The position numbers were made by a program, and so were the translations under genes. A stretch of 64,000 bases of DNA. Origin: Trematomus loennbergii. Its lineage: Eukaryota > Chordata > Actinopteri > Perciformes > Nototheniidae. The notes under the pieces are model-generated. The model had not been told where the DNA came from, ran no database searches, and saw only the letters and a program-made list of their open reading frames with translations. The stretch is taken from assembly GCA_012861695.1 (NCBI GenBank), contig JAAOOA010000050.1:1-64000 (forward strand), written 5' to 3'. Below, piece after piece: positions 11,225-22,347 of this stretch. Positions within the stretch are counted from its first letter, which is position 1; each line of letters opens with the position of its first letter.

Positions 11225-11782
11225 TTGCAAAAAATTAAAAAGAGTGATGTTACCGCAGTTAATTCAGACGTTGCTTTTGTGAAAGAAGTAAGAAGTGGAC
11301 GACTGCAGTTTAATCCTCTTAGTAATCAACTTGCACAAGCTCTTTGTGACCAGTTACATGTGCAGTCAGAGAAAGTAGATGTTGTGTCTACACAAATTGG
11401 TTTGATAGGGGCTCCATGTCTCAATGAAAAAATAGAGGGTGACGGAAACTGTTTCTTTAGAGCAGTGAGTCAAGCTGTGTGTGGTACACAAAGGCATCAC
11501 ACAATAATTAGGCGTGCTGTGGTTCATCAAATGCAGAGCAATGCTGTGCCTTATGAGCGTATTTTGACCTTCTCCATGTCAGAATACCTCAGCACATCCA
11601 AAATGCTGAGGTTGGCAGTTGGGCAACAGAATTAGAAATTCAAGCAGCAGCAGATGCGTTTGGAGTTAATATATTCACATATTGTGATCCACGCTGGCTA
11701 AAATATAGCTGCGAGAACGGGCAGTTGTCTAATCAGGGGGTTTATTTGGAAAACCGCAAATGGTAACCATTATGAGACTGTT
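11225..11782 (+). pseudogene. OTU cysteine protease module, copy 1
   Basis: The active-site segment EKIEGDGNCFFRAVSQAV has the OTU D-G-N-C signature. It is followed by the helix HHTIIRRAVVHQM and, after a one-base shift near 11,625, by WATELEIQAAADAFGVNI and the C-terminal His segment NHYETVV near 11,770. A second one-base shift (extra A near 11,757) precedes that His. OTU proteases cleave ubiquitin chains, and OTU domains are a known feature of Helentron proteins. All catalytic residues are present but spread over three frames. Confidence 0.8.
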
Positions 11783-12480
11783 GTGTGTGTAAAACAACCT
11801 AATTTGCAGAGTTGTTATGGGTATTGCAAAGTGGACACTTCTTGTCCAAGACTGTACAATGTCAGACGGACAACTAGAGGCAAAAGGAGGGTTACCGAAC
11901 AAACGCATGGTACATCGTCTGCTGGGGACACAGATTGTGTGGAAAAGAGTGATGTAAGTAAAATCACTCTTGAATTTAATCCTTTGTGCAATGAAGTGGC
12001 AAAAACACTTTGCACAAAGTTTAATATAGACTTTCAAAAGCAGGATGTACAGGGACCTACAGTAACTGGGTCCCTAGGTGTGGTCTGTAAGACCGAAAAA
12101 ATAAAAGAGGACGCTAATAGTTTCTTCGGAGCGGTAGCTCATGTTCTCAGTGGTTCTCAGAAGAGCCATCGAAAGATTAGAATGACTGTTGTAAAGCATA
12201 TGATGAATCACGCAGAACAAACTAAAGTAGTTGGGGGATCTGCTTCAATTTCAGACTACATTGAGAAGTCTCGGATGAAGTATGTAGGACATTGTGCCAC
12301 AGATGTAGAAATCCAAGGGACAGCAAATGCTCTTGGAGTGGATATTTTTATCTGCAGTGGGGAAAAATGGCTCAAATACACTTGTAATTGTGCAATGCTT
12401 TCAAAAGAAAAACATATACTTGAAACATTGTGATAAAAATCATTTTGAGCCAGTGGTTTGTATCAAACCTTACGATGAAC
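11783..12480 (+). pseudogene. OTU-like module, copy 2, catalytic Cys replaced by Ser
   Basis: Same architecture as copy 1: LEFNPLCNEVAKTLC matches LQFNPLSNQLAQALC, and the active-site segment reads KIKEDANSFFGAV where copy 1 has KIEGDGNCFFRAV. The nucleophile codon is AGT (Ser) instead of TGT, and D-G-N has become D-A-N. EIQGTANALGVDIFI and the His segment NHFEPVV (12,439-12,459, other frame) are retained. It is therefore a tandem duplicate of OTU copy 1 that is probably catalytically dead. A frame change occurs near 12,400-12,430. Confidence 0.75.
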
Positions 12481-13735
12481 AAAGGTGCTTTGAATTGTGT
12501 AAAGTGGGGGGTTTGTCAGAGACACGGTCTATGCGTAGCAGTGTTGATATCTGTACTGGGAAGGGTGGGGTTAAAGACAATGCAGAGAGTGTTGCAAACA
12601 GCTGGAGTCGTAGGCACTGTCGTTCAACATATTTAAAAAAGAGATACAGCTCAACAAAGAAACTGTATTATAAAAGTAACACAGTGTACCAGCAAAGGAT
12701 TAGGGATGCGTCCATGAAAAAGTATAGTGATGCAGATTATCAAGAGATAGTAAGAGTCGGTCGTAGAAAAAGCTATTGTGAGGATGATGATTTCAAACAC
12801 AGATCAATTGGACAAACTCAGGTTAGATACTATGAAGACCCATTGCATAATCAGATGAGGAAGGATTCAAGTAAAAGAATATATAAAAGTAATCCGTTGA
12901 AAGTAAAAGAATATAGTGTAAAAAAATATCATGACGATGATCTGCATAGAGAAAGGGTTATCGCATTAAGCAAACAGAACTATAGACTGTTAGAAATTAA
13001 AATCAATGTTAATAGCATAATTAGTCTAAAATATATCGTCAGTTTTAAAAGCTGTTTTATTGTGAAAAAAAACCCGGAAGTTCTCAAAGTCTCAATGCCA
13101 AGCCTTTATTCTGAAAATCCTTCATATCCGGTCTGTATGTTACATGTCGCGAACAATGTTTTAAACTAACCTACAGCTGTTTATAAGGTATTAAATAGAA
13201 AGTCATGAAAGAGACGAGGAGAAAAGGCTTAAGGAAGTAGGCAGGGAATACAGAATGTCAAAGGCCGCTGTATTACGCGATGTCGAAGACCGAGGAGGGC
13301 GTACCCCCTATCTACACAGCAGGAGGGAACGAGAAGAAGATAAAGGAGATCGGGAAGGAGAAGACGAGACCTTGTTTTCGCTGGAGCTCCACGAGAGACA
13401 TCACCTGCTTTGTCTTTTCCCGACCCTCTGCTTGTTGTATCATCGTGCCATTTAATTAAACTCACCAATTTGAACCTTTTCGGAGACTCCATTAGTCTCT
13501 TCATTCTAAGCTCCTCTCCTGGACGCGAGAACATCGAATACTTCTAATAAGACTAAAAGTTTTACATAGAGAGAAAGTTATAGCATTTAACAAACGTAAA
13601 TATAGGCAAAATAAATTGCATAGAAAGAAGGTAAAATCCATGACTTCAAAAAAGTATCATGGTAATCCAGATTATAAGAAGCGAGTAACAGCTAGCAACA
13701 AATGCAAAAAAAAAGAGAGGTATTTGATATTGTAA
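12480..13735 (+). pseudogene. Lys/Tyr/Ser-rich basic array of Helitron protein, split by solo LTR
   Basis: After an open stretch following OTU copy 2 the protein becomes a series of ~20-residue units of the form RxRxxSxKxYxxDxxYxxxx (for example KKYSDADYQEIVRVG and KKYHDDDLHRERVI). Comparable basic arrays precede the Rep domain in animal Helitrons. The solo LTR at 12,988-13,549 interrupts it; coding resumes at 13,550 in the phase that continues across the AGAC duplication (LHREKVIAFNKRKY). Confidence 0.7.
12988..13549 (+). mobile_element. Solo LTR (retroviral type)
   Basis: Begins TGTTAGAA and ends TTCTAATA, an inverted terminal match with one C-to-T change in the usual CA end. It is flanked by AGAC on both sides (12,984-12,987 and 13,550-13,553), a 4-bp duplication as for many ERVs. 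The first ~37 bases recur at 46,301-46,335. No internal retroviral sequence remains, so it arose by LTR-LTR recombination. Confidence 0.8.
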
Positions 13736-14340
13736 TGCAGCAGTTTTTGGCCAAAGTTAAGAATGGACCCGTTTTTGTATGTTAGCTGCTGCGAGAGGTT
13801 GTTATTTGAATCGCAGGCCTTGCACTGTAAAAAAGAGAAATATAAGAATCAAGAACTAGCCAATAAATGCATCAGAGACACATATTTACACACATGTACT
13901 GATGACTGTGAAGTACCCTGTGTTTGGATTGATATTGGGAGAGGGCAGTCTTGGATCTGCAGCAACTGTGATAAAAACTTAAGAGAGGTGTGATGCCACC
14001 TGAATGTGTTCTCAATAATTTGGCAGTAGACCCCATTCCCCCAGAATTGGCTTGTTTGAACAGCATAGAGCAGCATTTAATTGCCAAAATATACCATTTA
14101 TGAAGATGGTGGCATTGCCCAAAGGTGGGCAAAATGGAGTTCACGGACCGGTGACGTGTGTTCCAGCCAATATAGTCCAAACTACAAATTTGCTCCCCCG
14201 CTCAAGGATGGAAGGTTCCATCTTGCGAATAAAGTTAAAGCGTAGATTGACCTACAAAGGTCATTTAAATATCAATTTGCAGACCCAATGGCATAAAGCG
14301 TGCATTACAATATTTAAAAAGAAACAATAAGCACTATAGG
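13736..14340 (+). pseudogene. Cys-rich DUF6570-like segment of Helitron protein
   Basis: Cysteine pairs in SCCERLLFES, CTDDCEVPC and WICSNC suggest a zinc-binding segment. It is followed by LACLNSIEQHLIAK, then (next frame) PFMKMVALPKGGQ and GPVTCVPANI with LPRS. I associate the PFMKxxxLPKGxQ pattern with the DUF6570 region found in animal Helitron proteins. One frame change occurs near 14,085 and another after 14,260. It lies directly upstream of the acidic linker and Rep. Confidence 0.65.
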
Positions 14341-14345
14341 GATAT

Positions 14346-15045
14346 TGAATTTAATAAAAGTTGGTATAACGAGTTTTGTAGGGAGGAGGAAGAGAATGAA
14401 CAAACCCACACCAAGGAAACATCATCAGAGGCTGCTGAGGAACAGCCATGTTTGTTTCAGGACATGGATTTGATGGCTGTGGATACTGATCTGGAAATTG
14501 CAGATCAGTTTTCAGATAGAGAACTGAACATGGCCCCAGCAGAAGGCAATAGTCCTGCAAAAGAAAGTTCATTCATTCCTGTAAGGGTTCCCGAGTTTGA
14601 GGAACTTGATGACGCTCTGCTTAATGAGTTTTGGAGGGAACGGGATGATGACTTTGTAGACAATCCGACCTTGATGGATTTGCCAACTAATGAAACGTCT
14701 GATGCTAATGCTGATGATGAGCTTTTACACGACAGGCAACAGCATTGCATGTTTCAGGACACATGTCTGATGCCTGTTGATATTGGACAGGAAGTGTTGG
14801 ATCAATATTTTGATAGTACATTAAATGTCGCTCCAGCAGAGGGTAATAGTCCTGTGAGGCTGTTAGCAGACATTTCCAACGAAGCAAAATGCTTTCCTGT
14901 ATTGTTCCCACTGGGCATTAACACCTACCGTGATTCGAGGCCCCGCAAGATAACATTAGCACGCTATTTGAATATGCGTGTTTTAAATGCTGATGTTAGG
15001 TTTGCACAAAATATAATACATTTTTTATGCTCAGTATTTGTCTGA
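14346..15045 (+). pseudogene. Acidic linker with internal duplication
   Basis: Asp/Glu-rich, with two copies of a ~35-residue motif: FQDMDLMAVDTDLEIADQF with LNMAPAEGNSP (14,455-14,562) and FQDTCLMPVDIGQEVLDQYF with LNVAPAEGNSP (14,752-14,856). It then enters conserved Helitron text (FPVLFPLGINTYRDSRPRKI). The reading frame shifts near 15,025 into the Rep ORF, which continues with EVQQVLSS. Confidence 0.7.
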
Positions 15046-18000
15046 GGTGCAACAGGTATTGTCCAGTGTGTCTATTGCATTGCGAAAAGGCAAAGCAGGC
15101 TTTCCATCCAAACCGATAGAAGATAATTTGTTGAATCAGGAAACCATAAGAAAACTGTTGCAATTTGATGATGGCTTTCGTTTTCTCTCACCTATTAGAG
15201 GTACTCCAGCATTTTGGCAGCGCGCACAGAGTGACCTCCTCGCTTGTGTGCGTCAACTTGGTGTGCCTACCTGGTTTTGTTCATTCTCTTCGGCTGATCT
15301 TAGGTGGGCAAATTTACTCGACGCTATTTTAAAACAGGAAGGTAGAACACAGACCGCTGAAGATTTAGATTGGGCAGACAGATGTGAACTCTTGCGTCGT
15401 AATCCTGTGACAGCGGCCAGGATGTTTGACTATAGATGGAATTGTTTTTTGAAAGAAGTACTTATGTCCCCTTCACACCCAATTGGCAAGATTGTAGATT
15501 ATTTCTATCGCGTGGAATTTCAGCAGCGTGGCTCACCTCATGTGCATTGCTTGTTTTGGATTGAGAATGCACCCAAAATTGATAAGAATACAGATGAAGA
15601 GGTGATTCAATTCATCGACACATATGTGACATGTGAATTACCATCACAAGATGAGCCGTTAAAGGACATTGTGACATCTGTGCAACAGCATTCCAAAAGA
15701 CACTCTAAAACGTGTAAGAAAAATAACACCGTTTGTCGATTTAATTTCCCCAGGCCAGCTACTGCTAGTACATTTATATGTCGCAGCAGTGAAGATCAAT
15801 GCTTAGCAGAATGTAGCTGTAACTTGACACCATGCGAGTGTGTAAAATTAGAGTCTTTGGCCGAAAAAAAGGAGAAGAAGGAGTTTGCAGTTAAAATTCT
15901 GAACTCCGTCAAAAAGGCTCTTTCAGACGAAAATGTAACATTTGAAAGCCTGGAACAATTATTTGAAAGTGTGGGGATTAATCAAGCGATCTTCGAGGCT
16001 GCTTACAAATTGGTTGGTAGAAAGACACACGTTGTATTGAAAAGACAAATTGGCGAAGTCTGGATTAATCAATACAACAAACCACTGTTAAAATGCTGGA
16101 ATGCCAATATGGACATTCAGTATGTGGTCAATGCCTATGCATGTGTTGTCTATATAATTTCCTACATCTCCAAGGCAGAAAAGGAAATGGGATTATTATT
16201 GGGTAATGCACATAAAGAAGCATCACAGCAGGGCAATCTAGATGCCAAGGATGCATTTAAAAAGTTAGGGAGTGTGTATTTACACAACCGAGATGTGTGT
16301 GCCCAAGAGGCAGTCTACAGATTGACACACATGTCCCTGAAGACATGCTCTCGCTTGGTCCAATTTGTGCCAACAGGGAAAAATACAATTAAAATAAGTA
16401 GGCCATTAAGTGTGTTAAAACAGATGGCAGATTCAAATAGTCTAACCACAGACAACATGTGGATGACCGGTTTTGTTGACCGTTACAAAAATCGGCCAAA
16501 TGACGCGGTTTTTAATAATATGTGTTTGGCAACATTCGCATCCGAATACAGGGTTATGTCACAGAGTGAAAGTCTCAAAAATGCCATCGAACTCCAAAAT
16601 AATTTCGGGTTTATTATTAAAAGAACGCGAACAAAAGCAGCAGTTGTGCGTTATGCAAAATTTTCCAAAACAAAGTCTCCGGAATTGTTTTTCTACAGCA
16701 ATTTCCAATTGTTTCTGCCGTATCGCATGGACGAGCAGTTAAAGCCACACAATTGGGAAACGTGTGAAGACTTTTACACGAGCGGTCGAGTTAGATTTGC
16801 CGATGGATCCAGACAGCTGGTGAAATCAGTGGTCGACGCGAATAGAGCTTTGTTTGAACTTGATTCGGATGAATTACAAAAAATCCAAGACTCTTTAGAC
16901 GGTAATGTAGATTTTGAAGACGCTTGGTGTGACCTGTGCCCCGAACAGGAATTGGAAAATCTTCAATGCAAAGAAGAGCGGGAACAAATTGAAACCGTAG
17001 ACGGGGAGCAAATAGACGCTATTCCTGATCTTGCCGTTAATAATCGGCAAATCGGCCATTTGGAAAAGACAAAGAATATTTTGAGCAGAAGCGAAGGGCT
17101 GAAATTAGTTCGGTCTCTAAACGAAACCCAAATGTCTATTTTCTATCAAATACGACAATGGTGTTTAGACAAAATCTCGGGTAAAAATCCAGACCCGTTT
17201 CACGTATTTATAACAGGCGGTGCTGGGACGGGAAAGAGCCATTTGATCAAGGCTCTGCAGTATGAGACAGCCAGGTTGCTCTCAACACTCTGTGAAAACC
17301 CTGATTCTGTGTGTGTGTTGTTGACTGCCCCAACTGGAATTGCTGCATACAATTTAGACGCAGCAACTATCCATAACACATTTAGCATTGGCGTTAATTC
17401 AAAATTACCCTACACACCTTTAGGCGAGGAAAAATAAATAGTCTGCGGGCCAAATATAGAGACGTGCAAATTTTAATTGTCGATGAAATATCCATGGTCG
17501 ATCACAAACTCATGGCATATATTCATGGCAGATTACGTCAAATTAAACAATGTAATGATTATTCCCCATTTGGTAGAGTTAGTGGTAGTTGTTGGAGACT
17601 TTTTCCAGCTGCCACCAGTGAAAGGAAATGCCTTGTATGTCGAGAAAGTAGGATTTAACCTGTGGCACAACCTATTTAGCATTGTAGAGCTTAAAACAAT
17701 AGTCAGGCAGAAAGATATTGTTTTTGCGGAACTGCTAAATAGGTTGAGAACACGCTCAAAAGAAACAGCATTGTCAGCTAGTGACATTGATTTGTTGAAG
17801 AGCTGTGAAACAGGGGAAGAAAGTTCAGCATTACACATTTTCCCCACAAACGCTCAGGTTAATGATCATAATCTTGTGCAACTGTTGAAAACATGCCCGG
17901 AACATGTCGAAATAGAAGCTCAGGATACTGGTCATAACAGAAAAACTGGAAAACTTGAGTTAAAACATGGACATCACACCAACATCTATCAGACATGTTT

Positions 18001-18145
18001 AGCGGAACGTTTGGTTCTGGGGAAAATGCTCGTGTAATGTTGACCAAAAATATAGATGTGACGGATGGGCTTGTGAACGGGGTATGCGGCACGGTGAGAC
18101 ACATAGTGATTCACAAGGTGAAAGATTTCCACAAACTGTGTACGT
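15038..18145 (+). pseudogene. Helitron Rep nuclease plus PIF1-type helicase (N-terminal and middle parts)
   Basis: A 799-codon frame (15,038-17,437) contains the Helitron_like_N/Rep domain. The HUH metal site reads QQRGSPHVHCLFW (His-x-His at codons 168-170), and the tyrosine region NAYACVVYIISYISKAE lies near codon 365. A Cys cluster (CSCNLTPCEC) lies near codon 265. Helicase motif I GGAGTGKSHL is near codon 728. The frame shifts at 17,437 to give motif [12 protein letters not shown] (17,471-17,500), shifts again near 17,570 for GDFFQLPPV, and near 18,024 for the segment ending in KDFHKLC, where the provirus is inserted. Rep nicks and rejoins one strand while the helicase unwinds in rolling-circle transposition. 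Three frameshifts make it non-functional as read. Confidence 0.92.
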
Positions 18146-19066
18146 TGAAGGAAAGAGATATGATTCTACACTGTATTGAAGTAAACATGTATTATTTTGA
18201 ATTGTATTTTAGTAAACATATATTGTTTTGAATTGTATTGTAGTTAACATATATTGTTTTGAATTGTATTGTAGTTAACATATATTGTTTGAACTGTTTT
18301 TATGTAATCACAAACGGGTTTTGATAATCACTTAGAAAAAGAATGTATTCTCACTTTTAAATTCACTGACTTAGAGATTCTGTGTCTTACACACCAACAT
18401 TGATCCTTATCAACACTAAGAGCCAGATGCGGTCACTAAGTCGTTAAAGACATCGTAAAATAAGGGGAGTAGAGTTTAAAGGTCGGAAGGAGGGAAGTTT
18501 AGGTGAAAATATCCCCTGGGAAAGGAATGTAGAGGAAGATAAACATTGACTTTTGACCTGGTGTGGTTGGGGATATCACTCTGTTCGAAACTCTGATTGA
18601 CCTCGGCCAGAAGCGAATCCAGCCAATCAGGGCACTTGGGGAGGTGGTTAGTTTAAACAGCTCCTCCCCAGGGGCTCTACTGATTCGCTTGGGAGGAAAA
18701 TGGGAAGGAACAATTCAACTCATCTCCGCCCCAAAATAGGTATGTATACTGATGTTTTGTGTGTAAAATGCTTTTTGGGTTAGGTGAGTGGTTGTCCGTA
18801 CTGTGTCCGCATCGCATCATGACAGAAGGCACTCTCTTTTGTTGATGAGTGGTTGGTCCGACATCTTTAGCCGCATCGCATCACGATCCTAAAAGCCCGG
18901 AGTACCGGTACTCTGTATAACTTGTATATGTGTTTGATTTCCTACCAGTAAACTCAGATAATTTGTTATAATTTTGATTCCGGTGTTTTCAATTCCTTTC
19001 TTATTTTAATAGAGATTTCAGCCTCATCCAACGAACGGCGCGTAGCAGAGGTGTTCTATCGCAACA
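18146..19066 (+). repeat. 5' LTR
   Basis: 921 bases, TG...CA type. It starts with tandem TATATTGTTTTGAATTGTAT words (about 18,175-18,290). A CG-containing U3/R part with CCAATCAGGG lies at 18,623-18,632. It matches the 3' LTR along its whole length apart from small differences. Confidence 0.9.
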
Positions 19067-19067
19067 A

Positions 19068-19085
19068 TGGTGACTTTCCCGACGT
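19068..19085 (+). promoter_or_regulatory. Candidate primer binding site
   Basis: TGGTGACTTTCCCGACG starts two bases after the LTR's terminal CA, the position expected for a retroviral tRNA primer site. I could not assign the tRNA. Confidence 0.5.
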
Positions 19086-19313
19086 TTGTGAGCTGATCTC
19101 TAGAAAGGACACCGACAGCCAGGGGACAGAATCCAGTCCAGGGGGAGGCACAGAGATACTGTTGACAACTAAACCAAGGCCATATACAAAAGGTGAGCAG
19201 ACACCTGTTTTGATTATCAAAAATCTGTGATTGATTATACTAAAAATTTAGAGTTGTCAGCAGCGTTCTCAGTGTTCTTAGTCACGGTGGGAAATACAAT
19301 ACATATTCAAGTT

Positions 19314-19603
19314 AGAAGTTTCATGAATTGCTTAGAGAAAGGTATAAGAGTCCTTGATCTACAGCAAAAATAGGAGTTTCATGAATTGCTTAGAGAAGGG
19401 TATAAGAGTCCTTGATCTACAGCAAAAATAGGAGTTTCATGAATTGCTTAGAGAAGGGTATAAGAGTCCTTGATCTACAGCAAAAATAGGAGTTTCATGA
19501 ATTGCTTAGAGAAGGGTATAAGAGTCCTTGATCTACAGCAAAAATAGGAGTTTCATGAGGTGCTTAGAGAAGGGTATAAGAGTCCTGCATCTAGAGCAAA
19601 AAT
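19314..19603 (+). repeat. 58-bp tandem repeat, five units, in ERV leader
   Basis: Units start at 19,314, 19,372, 19,430, 19,488 and 19,546 with the core TTTCATGAATTGCTTAGAG. The first and last units are the most diverged. It lies between a splice-donor-like AAAG|GTGAGC (19,190) and the gag-like remnant. Confidence 0.95.
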
Positions 19604-20044
19604 AGTGTTTGAGTGTGGCGGGTGGATCACCTTTCGTGGTGCTTTAAATGTATAAAATTCTGTAATTGTATATGGTGGGTGAAACAAGAGGAGAGAGACG
19701 CGACCTCCAACTAATTATTTGGAACGACCTCATCAAAACTGTTGTGGGGATGATCAGGCTCATTAAACGTGACGATAAAGAGATTTTGTTGACTGGGTTT
19801 TAAACTCCAAGCCAGAAGTCGCAATCACCAGGGGGTTGTAGAAGATTACTTCTGGAAGTCACGCTATCTGTTGAAATAAACATCGCACTATAAAAATTTG
19901 CCTGGCTGTAATATGATAAGGTATGAAAAGCTCTGTGTGATTTTTTTAAGTCAAATCTGTGTAATACTTGAGGACAATCCAGTAAAAGAACTGTGGGTAA
20001 AGAATTGCAGAAACAGGGACAGAGAGCAACAAGAGGGTGGTATA

Positions 20045-20176
20045 ATGTCTGAGACCCTACCTCCACCCTACGGAGATAATGGCTCACATATGCCACTTAT
20101 GAGTATCCCATCTAATACTCCTAAGGAAAACACATTGTTGGACCTGATATTCAGGGAACAGGAATGTTGGAAATAG
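20045..20176 (+). pseudogene. Possible gag remnant with PPPY motif
   Basis: A 43-codon frame in the proviral interior starts MSETLPPPYG. PPPY is the classical retroviral late-domain motif that recruits host NEDD4-type ligases for budding. Position after the leader fits gag. The following sequence is open only in short pieces (to about 20,700), so any gag is heavily broken. Assignment is inferred from one motif and position. Confidence 0.35.
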
Positions 20177-21179
20177 TAATGGTAGATATTGAAAATCTTA
20201 AACTGGATCAACCAACCATGTTAGTGAACCCTGCTAATATGGAGCTAGAAAATGTAGGAAGTATAGCAGCAGCTCTGGCAAAGACAATAGGTCCTAGCAT
20301 GCAAGCACAGAGCGATAATATGATGAGGACTATTAAACTAACCCCTTTTTGGAAATGGGATTTTCCGTTACACAACAGAAGACTCAATTCAGGTCTGGAA
20401 GAACGCTTTACAAACAAGTCAGGAGAGTTAAATGTGGTGCTATGTTGCTCAAAAGGGAGCTTACACTTTTGGGAAGAGATCTTCCCCTCCTCTCTGCTCC
20501 GGAGGTGCTGCAGTTTCACAGCAGCACACAGGGTCAAAGACAGGCATGACCTCTGGAGAGGGAGAAAATCTAAATCTGAACAGACCACAGAGCCCATTAA
20601 GGGTTTTATGGCCTTAACACAGAGAGGAAGATCTGGAGATTGTAAGGAACTCTCCCAAACTACTCCCTCCCCAGAACAAGAGGAAGAGTTTTGCTCTCAC
20701 CAATAAACTAATCATCTCTTAACCAAGTCAGATTTCAAAATAGCCATAGCTCCAGTTGTTAAGAAAGAGGTGATTCAAAAGAGTTATCAATAAATTGCCC
20801 AGTATATTAAATAAATACAAACAGACACGTATCAATATAAGTCAGATAATATAGACGAGGTCAATCATGGAAGAAGGCTGACATTTAATGCCTGATATAT
20901 AAGTAATAGTGATAATAAATATATACCTGATATTAAATAACTGATGTGTAAGGCTCGATATTTCTGAAAATAGGAACACCGTTAACGGCGTTCTATTTCA
21001 GTAAAAGGGGGGAAAGGATAGAATATACATCAGACAATATGTATGTGAGATTATTACGTTTTTAGGAGAAATGTATCAATTTAAAAATACTAGTTATGGT
21101 ATTTTTTGTTTTGGTTTGTTTGTTGCTTTAAAGAGAAATTGATACATTTAAAATAATCTAGCTTTGGTTATTTTTTGTT

Positions 21180-21335
21180 TTGTTAGTTTGTTCCTTTTTT
21201 GTTTTATTTTAATTTTTGTTTTATTTTAATTTTTAATTTTTAATTTTTAATTTTTAATTTTTAATTTTTTAATTTTAATTTTTAATTTTTAATTTTTTAA
21301 TTTTTTATTTTTTATTTTAATTTTTTAATTTTTGT
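21180..21335. repeat. TTTTAA low-complexity tract
   Basis: Repeated TTTTTAAT units over about 150 bases inside the provirus. Nothing else is visible here. Confidence 0.9.
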
Positions 21336-21517
21336 TTATTATTTTCTGCATAGTCTCTTGTCCACACTCCAGACTAGTTGGTGCCGCCAATAAACACTAA
21401 AGAAGTAGAAAAGATGATTTCAAAACCATATTTCCAGCAACTTAAGGGCTTGGTATGAGACTTCTCCACACAGGCTGCTGACGTCGAAAGGGGACAACTG
21501 GTACCACTGGAGCCAGT

Positions 21518-21840
21518 GTGCGGTCGGGAAAAACACCTGCGAGGACCCTAGACGACATCAGGACAGAGTTGGCCCTCGTCGCGAGGACCCTAGACGACAT
21601 CAGGAGAGATCTGGCCCTCGTCAAGGCAGTCGACCCAGGAGGCGCCATCAGCGGGCCGGAGGAGGAGTATCAGGACATCTCTCCAACATCAACCCGGAGG
21701 CCGCCATCAGCGGGCCGGGGGAAGACAATCAGGCCACATCTCTCGAGCAGGCACCCCAGAAGCCGCCGTCAGCGGGCTGGGGGACGAAGACATGGCAAAC
21801 CAAGACGGCACAGGGAACTCCATTTCCCACTGAAACAGGT
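21518..21840 (+). other. GC-rich repeat-built ORF in the ERV interior
   Basis: An open frame made of repeats: two copies of RTLDDIRxxLALV (42-bp unit, 21,545-21,630) and three of a ~63-bp unit around GCCATCAGCGGGCCGG (21,640-21,790). Base composition is much richer in G+C than the flanking AT-rich tract. The function is unknown; it could be a foreign insert or a coiled-coil remnant. Confidence 0.4.
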
Positions 21841-21994
21841 TGATATAGCCGGTGTGGAACTTTGTCTGAACAATCCATTTTTTTTTTTTTTTTAAGGAAC
21901 TTTCAACTTATTTTTATATCCCATAATGTAAGGGATTTGTATTTTTTTTTATTCTACAGAACTATGTGTTACCAAAAGAGGGAAAAGTATGATA

Positions 21995-22108
21995 ATGTCT
22001 TTTCTAATTTCTGTGGCTACTTTCATTGCCATTTTAGTGACATGTGGTTGTTGTTGTGTGCCTTGTATCTGCTCATTGTGTGTTAAGACTCATCAGTTCC
22101 ACCATTGA
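21995..22108 (+). pseudogene. Possible Env transmembrane/cytoplasmic tail remnant
   Basis: A 37-codon frame contains a hydrophobic segment (FLISVATFIAILVT) followed immediately by a cysteine cluster (CGCCCVPC), an arrangement seen at the C-terminus of many gammaretrovirus-like envelope proteins. It lies 250 bp upstream of the 3' LTR, the correct place for the end of env. The surface and fusion parts are absent. Confidence 0.5.
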
Positions 22109-22336
22109 GGGAAGAGTAAAGATGACTCAGCTGACAAGGACTGTGCTTTTTAGACATATTTTATTCTCCCTCCACTGTCATAATAAGTTGTTGTTGTGGA
22201 CTGTTCCTAGAGGTTTAAAGTGCTCTATATCCCAACTTCTGATGGGTTTATATAAATGTTGGGACAGACACAGTAAGAAGAAAATTGACAGTGGTAATGT
22301 TTCAAATGCTATATGTTGATCTCGTGAGGTGAGATC

Positions 22337-22347
22337 AAAAGAGGGAT
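22337..22347 (+). promoter_or_regulatory. Polypurine tract
   Basis: AAAAGAGGGAT abuts the TG of the 3' LTR, as expected for the plus-strand primer of a retrovirus. Confidence 0.7.

Larger units (their letters stand above)
9589..11283 (+). pseudogene. C76-like peptidase module, copy 2, split by a hAT
   Basis: The N-terminal part (9,589-9,810) has GTFSQGDQRFKYAG then the candidate nucleophile in LQCMAVSL and LDKVVVLGDNLY. The C-terminal part (10,609-11,283) has SLRDQQGISGG, VSGDVDVVEGDLIDEG, and the candidate catalytic Asp-x-His in YAVVDSHARSASG. The hAT at 9,811-10,608 inserted within the GDNLY codons, and precise loss of the element plus one 8-bp duplication would keep phase. Order and spacing of Cys, Asp and His fit a tegument-type deubiquitinase. 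A Lys-rich tail (AKRKIRKGSSACKKLKR) links to the OTU module in another frame (overlap 11,225-11,283). Confidence 0.65.

Noticed and set aside
13229..13534. Frames on both strands within 13.2-13.5 kb
   Set aside because: They lie inside the solo LTR and show no family resemblance.
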